Made by a program: the position numbers and the translations under genes. Positions 59,616-64,000 of a stretch of 64,000 nucleotides of DNA are shown here, piece by piece. The number at the start of each line of letters is the position of its first letter. Position 1 is the stretch's first letter. The DNA comes from Rathayibacter rathayi. Lineage in GTDB: Bacteria > Actinomycetota > Actinomycetes > Actinomycetales > Microbacteriaceae. The notes below the pieces were generated by a model. That model did not search any database. It was not told the origin of the DNA and worked only from the letters and a program-made list of their open reading frames with translations. The DNA is taken from NCBI RefSeq assembly GCF_004011095.1, contig NZ_CP028129.1, forward strand, positions 2,604,001 to 2,668,000, written 5' to 3'.

Positions 59616-61667
59616 CTACTCTACGGGGCCACCCCTCCACCGCCCGGGAGCGCGCGCTGCGGCGTGCTCGCCCGCCTCATCGCCGCCTCCGCGGAACTGG
59701 GTCATGTACAGCTCGTAGTAGGCGCCGCGCCGCTTCAGGAGCACCTCATGTGCGCCCTGCTCGACGATGCGACCCGACTCCATCACCAGGATGGTGTCGG
59801 CGTCGCGGATCGTCGAGAGACGGTGCGCGATGACGAACGAGGTGCGGTCGGAGCGCAGCGCGTTCATGGCGTGCTGCACCAGCAGCTCGGTGCGGGTGTC
59901 GACCGAGGAGGTGGCCTCGTCGAGGATCAGCAGCGACGGAGTGGCGAGGAACGCCCGAGCGATCGTGATCAGCTGCCGCTCACCGGCCGAGACGCTGCCG
60001 CCGTCGGCGTCGAGCACCGTGTCGTAGCCGTCGGGCAGTTGGCGGACGAAGCGGTCGACCATTGTGGCCTTCGCCGCATCGACGATCTCGTCGTCAGTCG
60101 CGTCGAGGCGGCCGTAGCGGATGTTCTCGCGGATCGTGCCCTCGAAGAGCCACGCGTCCTGCAGCACCATGCCCACCCGCGAGCGCAGATCGCCGCGGGC
60201 GAGGCTGGTGATATCGACTCCGTCGACCAGAATCCGCCCGCCGGTGAGCTCGTAGAAGCGCATGACCAGGTTGACCAGCGTCGTCTTGCCTGCTCCGGTG
60301 GGGCCGACGATGGCGACGGTCTGCCCGGGCTGCGCGGAGAAGGTCAGGTCTTCGATCAGCGGCTGCTCCGGGTCGTACGAGAAGGAGACACTCTCGAACT
60401 CGACGTGCCCGTCGGTGCGCTGCGGGAGCGACGCGGTGGCCGTCTCCGGCTCCTGCTCCTCCGCGTCGAGCAGCTCGAAGGTGCGCTCGGCCGAAGCGAC
60501 ACCCGACTGCAGCATGTTGGCCATGCTCGCGAGCTGTGTGACCGGCTGGGTGAACTCGCGGGAGTACTGGATGAATGCGGTCGCGTCGCCGAGCGTCAGC
60601 TGCCCGGAGGCGACGCGCAGGCCGCCGACCACGGCGATCAGCACGTAGGAGAGGTAGGAGACGAAGGTCATCGCCGGCATGATCATGCCCGAGACGAACT
60701 GGGCGCCGAACGACGCGGTGTAGAGGCTGTCGTTGCGGCGATCAAACTCCTCGAGCATCTCGCGGTCGCGGCCGAAGGCACGCACGATCTCGAGGCCGGA
60801 GAAGGTCTCCTCGATGTGGCCGTTGAGCGCGCCGGTGTTCTTCCATTGCGCGGCGAAGAGCTTCTGCGAGCGAGCGCCGATCACTCCCGCGATCACGCCC
60901 GAGAGCGGGATCGAGATCAGCGCGATCAGCGCGAGCTGCCAGGAGACGATGAACATCATCGCCGCGATGCCGATGATGGTCAGCAGCGACTGCACCAGCT
61001 GCGAGAAGGCCTGCTGGAGCGCCGTCTGAATGTTGTCGACGTCGTTCGTGACGCGCGACATCACGTCCCCGCGCTGGCGAGTGTCGAAAAAGCGCAGCGG
61101 GAGCCGGTTGAGCTTGGCCTCGATGTCTTGGCGGAGACCGTAGACCACGCGCATCACGAGCCCGTTGAGTAGGTAGCCCTGCGCCCACATCAGCACCGAC
61201 GCGACCACGTACATCAGGAGCACGACGATGATGAGGCGGCCGAGCACCACGAAGTCGATGCCCTGGCCGGGAACGATGTCGGTCTTCGACAGCATGTCGG
61301 CGAAGGTGTCGTTTCCCGCGGCCCGTTGCTCCTGGATGATCTGCTCGAGCGGGACCCCTGCGGTCAAACCCGCGCCGATCACTCCGTTGAAGATCGTGTC
61401 CATCGCCTGCCCGAGGATCTTCGGCGCGATGACGGTGAGGACGACCGACAGCGAGACCAGGGCGACCACGAGGATCATCCGCGCACGCTCGGGACCGAGC
61501 AGCGCGAACAGTCGCTTGGCGGAGGGCCAAAAGTTCTGGGCCTTGCGGGCGGGCGGCCCGTCGCCGAACATGCCGCCGTCGCCCTCGCCGGGTTCGAAGT
61601 CGGGCTCGAGCTGCTCTACCTCTGCGGACGCGGGGTCGGTGGCGGCGGTGTCGCGTGCGCGCGCCAT
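59616..61667 (-). CDS. Heterodimeric ABC exporter, subunit with canonical ATPase site
   Basis: A 683-residue half-transporter with a ~60-residue acidic N-terminal extension, six membrane helices (starting MILVVALVSLSVVLTVIAPK) and an ATPase domain: Walker A GPTGAGKTTL, Q-loop VLQDAWLFEGTI, signature VSAGERQL, Walker B LLILDEATSSVD with catalytic Glu and H-loop IAHRLSTI. It pairs with the next gene as a B-family multidrug or lipid exporter (TM287/288, LmrCD type). ATG 61667, ten bases after AAGGAG, is chosen; it lies one base from the partner's stop. Confidence 0.93.
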   Translation of the reverse strand: MARARDTAATDPASAEVEQLEPDFEPGEGDGGMFGDGPPARKAQNFWPSAKRLFALLGPERARMILVVALVSLSVVLTVIAPKILGQAMDTIFNGVIGAGLTAGVPLEQIIQEQRAAGNDTFADMLSKTDIVPGQGIDFVVLGRLIIVVLLMYVVASVLMWAQGYLLNGLVMRVVYGLRQDIEAKLNRLPLRFFDTRQRGDVMSRVTNDVDNIQTALQQAFSQLVQSLLTIIGIAAMMFIVSWQLALIALISIPLSGVIAGVIGARSQKLFAAQWKNTGALNGHIEETFSGLEIVRAFGRDREMLEEFDRRNDSLYTASFGAQFVSGMIMPAMTFVSYLSYVLIAVVGGLRVASGQLTLGDATAFIQYSREFTQPVTQLASMANMLQSGVASAERTFELLDAEEQEPETATASLPQRTDGHVEFESVSFSYDPEQPLIEDLTFSAQPGQTVAIVGPTGAGKTTLVNLVMRFYELTGGRILVDGVDITSLARGDLRSRVGMVLQDAWLFEGTIRENIRYGRLDATDDEIVDAAKATMVDRFVRQLPDGYDTVLDADGGSVSAGERQLITIARAFLATPSLLILDEATSSVDTRTELLVQHAMNALRSDRTSFVIAHRLSTIRDADTILVMESGRIVEQGAHEVLLKRRGAYYELYMTQFRGGGDEAGEHAAARAPGRWRGGPVE

Positions 61668-61668
61668 C

Positions 61669-63402
61669 TCAGGACACTCCTTCGACACTCAGTTGGGATT
61701 CGACGATCTCGCGGTAGGTTGCGTTCGCCTCGAGGAGCTCGTCGTGCGTACCGCGGCCGACGACCCGGCCCGCGTCGAGCACGACGATCTGGTCGGCGTG
61801 GCGGATCGTCGACACCCGCTGCGCCACGATGATCACGGTCGCGTCGGTGGTCGCGTCGGCCAGCGACTCCCGCAGCCGTGCATCCGTCGCGACGTCCAGC
61901 GCCGAGAACGAGTCGTCGAAGAGGTAGACCCGGGGCCTCGCGACGAGGGCGCGCGCGATGCAGAGCCGCTGGCGCTGGCCGCCCGACACGTTCGTCCCGC
62001 CCTGCGAGACCGGCTCGTCGAGGCCGTGCTCCTTGCTCCGCACGAAGTCCTCGCCCTGGGCGATGCGCAGCGCCTCCCAGAGTTCGGCGTCGGTCGCGTC
62101 GGGCCGGCCGAAGCGCAGGTTCGAGGCGATCGTGCCCGAGAAGAGATACGGCCGCTGCGGTATGAGCCCGATCACCTGGGCGAGCTGCGCCCGGTCGAGG
62201 GAGGAGACGGGCACGCCGTCGATCATGACGGAGCCCTCGTGCGGGTCGAACAGGCGCGGCACGAGGCCGAGCAGCGTCGTCTTACCAGCGCCGGTGGAGC
62301 CGACGACGGCGGTGATGCGGCCCGGCTCCGCGACGAGGTCGATCCCGGAGAGCACGGGACGCTCGGCGCCCGGGTAACCGAAGACGACCCCCGAGAACTC
62401 GACGCGGCCGCCCGTCGGGGTCGCGAGACCGCCCTGGGGAGTGGTGAGGCTGGTGCGAGCGTCGAGCACCTGCTGGATCCGCTCGGCGCAGACAACGGCA
62501 CGCGGGATCATCATCACCATGAAGACCCCCATCATCACGGCGGTGAGGATCTGGAGGAGGTACTGCAGGAACGCGGTCAGCGAGCCCACTTGCATCTGGC
62601 CGGCGTCGACCCGCTGCCCGCCGAACCACAGCACGGCGGCGGTGGCGAGGTGCAGGATCATCATGATCGCCGGGAACATCAGCACGAAGATGTTGCCGAC
62701 CTTGATCGACACCTCGGTGATCGCGGCGTTGGCTCTGCGGTACCGCTCCGACTCGAACGGCTCGCGCACGAAGGCGCGCACCACGCGGATGCCCGTGATC
62801 TGCTCGCGGAGCACGCTGTTGATCCCGTCGATCCGGTCCTGCATCAGGCGGAACAGCGGCAGCAGCAGGAACACCAGGACGCCGACCACGACGAACAGCA
62901 GCGGAACCGACACCCAGACCAGCCAGGAGAGCCCCACGTCCTCGCGCAGCGCGAAGACGATGCCGCCGACACACATGATCGGCGCGGACACCATGAAGTT
63001 GAGGGTCATCAGCACGAGCATCTGCACCTGCTGCACGTCGTTCGTGCCGCGGGTGATCAGGGTGGCGGTGCCGAAGGCGCCGACTTCGAGCCCGCTCAAC
63101 GAGTCGACGCGGCGGTAGACGTCCCGGCGCAGGTCGCGTCCGATGGACATCGCAGTGCGGGCGCCGAAGTAGACGGCTGCGATCGCCGCCGCGACCTGCA
63201 CCAGGCAGACGCCGAGCATGCTCATCCCCGTGGCCCAGATGAAGTCGGTGTCGCCGCGGCCGATGCCCTGGTCGATGATCTCGGCGTTGAGGCTCGGCAG
63301 GTAGAGGGCGGCGAGCGTCGCGACGAGCTGCAGCACGACGACGGCGACCACCCAGCGCAAGTAGGGCTTCGCGTACGACGATGCAAGACGGAGCAGGATC
63401 AT
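61669..63402 (-). CDS. Heterodimeric ABC exporter, subunit with degenerate ATPase site
   Basis: A 577-residue half-transporter with six membrane helices and an ATPase domain: Walker A GSTGAGKTTL, Q-loop IPQRPYLFSGTI, signature VSGGQRQR, Walker B YLFDDSFSALD in which the catalytic Glu is replaced by Asp, and VAQRVSTI in place of the His of the H-loop (Gln instead). This is the usual degenerate partner of a heterodimeric exporter. ATG 63402 is preferred; the frame is open upstream without coding character. It is the first gene of the ABC-ABC-pyrE-septum operon. Confidence 0.93.
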   Translation of the reverse strand: MILLRLASSYAKPYLRWVVAVVVLQLVATLAALYLPSLNAEIIDQGIGRGDTDFIWATGMSMLGVCLVQVAAAIAAVYFGARTAMSIGRDLRRDVYRRVDSLSGLEVGAFGTATLITRGTNDVQQVQMLVLMTLNFMVSAPIMCVGGIVFALREDVGLSWLVWVSVPLLFVVVGVLVFLLLPLFRLMQDRIDGINSVLREQITGIRVVRAFVREPFESERYRRANAAITEVSIKVGNIFVLMFPAIMMILHLATAAVLWFGGQRVDAGQMQVGSLTAFLQYLLQILTAVMMGVFMVMMIPRAVVCAERIQQVLDARTSLTTPQGGLATPTGGRVEFSGVVFGYPGAERPVLSGIDLVAEPGRITAVVGSTGAGKTTLLGLVPRLFDPHEGSVMIDGVPVSSLDRAQLAQVIGLIPQRPYLFSGTIASNLRFGRPDATDAELWEALRIAQGEDFVRSKEHGLDEPVSQGGTNVSGGQRQRLCIARALVARPRVYLFDDSFSALDVATDARLRESLADATTDATVIIVAQRVSTIRHADQIVVLDAGRVVGRGTHDELLEANATYREIVESQLSVEGVS

Positions 63403-63577
63403 GAGTCCTCCGGGGCGGGGCAGGGGGTGGGGCGCAGGGGGTGGGGCGGAGGCGGCCGGTCGGGGACGGCGCACGTCAACCATCGACCACCGACACCCAT
63501 TCCGCAATCGCTGAGCGGATACCCGCCTCACGCCCGCCCGCAGGCGATGTGTCGGCGGCGGCTCCTACACTTTCAGG

Positions 63578-64000
63578 ATGCGCATCGCCACCTGGAACGT
63601 GAACTCCATCCGGGCCCGCACCGGCCGCGTCATCGACTGGCTCGTGCGCGAGGACATCGACGTGCTGGCCATGCAGGAACTCAAGTGCAAGCCCGAGCAG
63701 TTCCCGCACGAGGCCTTCGCCGACGCCGGCTACCACGTCGAGATGGTCGGCCTCAGCCAGTGGAACGGGGTCGGCATCGCCTCCCGGCTGCCACTGGAGG
63801 ACGTACGGATCGGATTTCCGGGGATGCCCGGTTTCGCCAAGGAGCCCGCGGCCGACGGCGGCTACCCGCTGGAGGCCCGTGCGATCGGCGCGACCGTCGA
63901 CGGGGTTCGTGTCTGGAGCCTGTACGTGCCCAACGGCCGGGCGGTCGATGACCCGCACTACCACTACAAGCTCGAGTGGCTCGCAGCCCTCGAGGCGAAC
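63578..64000 (+). CDS. xth: Exodeoxyribonuclease III, 5' part
   Basis: The window ends inside this gene. The first 141 codons from ATG 63578 encode the AP-endonuclease/ExoIII fold: MRIATWNVNSIRARTGRVID with the conserved Asn, VLAMQELKCKPEQFPHEAFA with the metal-binding Glu, GYHVEMVGLSQWNGVGIASR and VWSLYVPNGRAVDDPHYHYK with the conserved Tyr and Asn. The enzyme repairs abasic sites and trims 3' ends. The C-terminal part lies outside the window. Confidence 0.95.
   Translation, partial: MRIATWNVNSIRARTGRVIDWLVREDIDVLAMQELKCKPEQFPHEAFADAGYHVEMVGLSQWNGVGIASRLPLEDVRIGFPGMPGFAKEPAADGGYPLEARAIGATVDGVRVWSLYVPNGRAVDDPHYHYKLEWLAALEAN

Noticed and set aside
61228..63951. 907-residue plus-strand frame over the ABC exporter genes
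   Set aside because: His/Asp/Arg-rich antisense composition; the minus strand encodes two canonical ABC half-transporters.

Overview
The window looks like a chromosomal segment of a high-GC actinomycete, most likely family Microbacteriaceae (Rathayibacter or a close relative). This is an inference from the very GC-rich coding, frequent GTG starts, many ATGA/GTGA stop-start overlaps, and lineage-typical genes (DUF3151, DUF7882-like, DUF3618/Holin-X pair, MarP-like protease, Eis-like acetyltransferase). No rRNA, tRNA or CRISPR array was seen.

Layout. 1-4.1 kb: a GH65 disaccharide phosphorylase with beta-phosphoglucomutase behind a LacI-type operator, then the wreck of an iron-siderophore ABC transporter that still has its DtxR-type box. 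4.1-8.4 kb: DUF1697, a hypothetical, an Eis-like acetyltransferase and a MarP-like membrane protease. 8.7-13.2 kb: a tight five-gene operon (NeuB-like synthase, SDR, MFS transporter, DapA/NanA-like aldolase, HAD phosphatase) that is A/T-richer than its surroundings and looks acquired; a decayed GT39 glycosyltransferase lies next to it. 14.4-18.6 kb: purL, a LysM lipoprotein and an aldo/keto reductase. 19-25 kb: a TetR gene diverging from an MMPL transporter with a fused ABC-like domain, followed by a YhgE/Pip protein. 26-32 kb: chorismate mutase, Ohr, a zinc alcohol dehydrogenase, CsbD, Mn-catalase and a three-gene envelope-stress operon. 

31.9-36.5 kb: a DUF1023-type alpha/beta hydrolase followed by four tandem, overlapping, closely related lipoprotein genes; its organisation suggests a secreted lipase/esterase toxin with amplified lipoprotein immunity genes. 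38.9-40.4 kb: a two-gene cassette of an AAA ATPase and a PD-(D/E)XK nuclease-like protein, A/T-rich and plausibly a phage-defence module. 40.5-49.4 kb: two alpha/beta hydrolases, a phosphoglycerate-mutase-like phosphatase, a frameshifted NAD(P)HX dehydratase, DUF7882-like genes, a GNAT gene, a LolD/FtsX-type ABC exporter and a DUF559-like protein. 49.4-52.9 kb: purA, DoxX, a HAD phosphatase and MmcQ. 52.9-55.1 kb: a graveyard of mobile-element remnants (KfrA-like, DUF3800, serine recombinase) holding two intact small genes. 55.1-64 kb: housekeeping (DUF3151, NagD-like, SpoU methyltransferase, a septum-formation protein, pyrE, a heterodimeric ABC exporter and the start of exonuclease III).

The window is rich in gene decay (at least six pseudogenes or remnants) and in intergenic palindromes, including two copies of an 86-87 bp element sharing one 20-bp terminal sequence. 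The strongest candidates for undescribed biology are the hydrolase/lipoprotein array, the NeuB operon without a CMP-sugar synthetase, the ATPase/nuclease pair, and the MMPL-ABC fusion.
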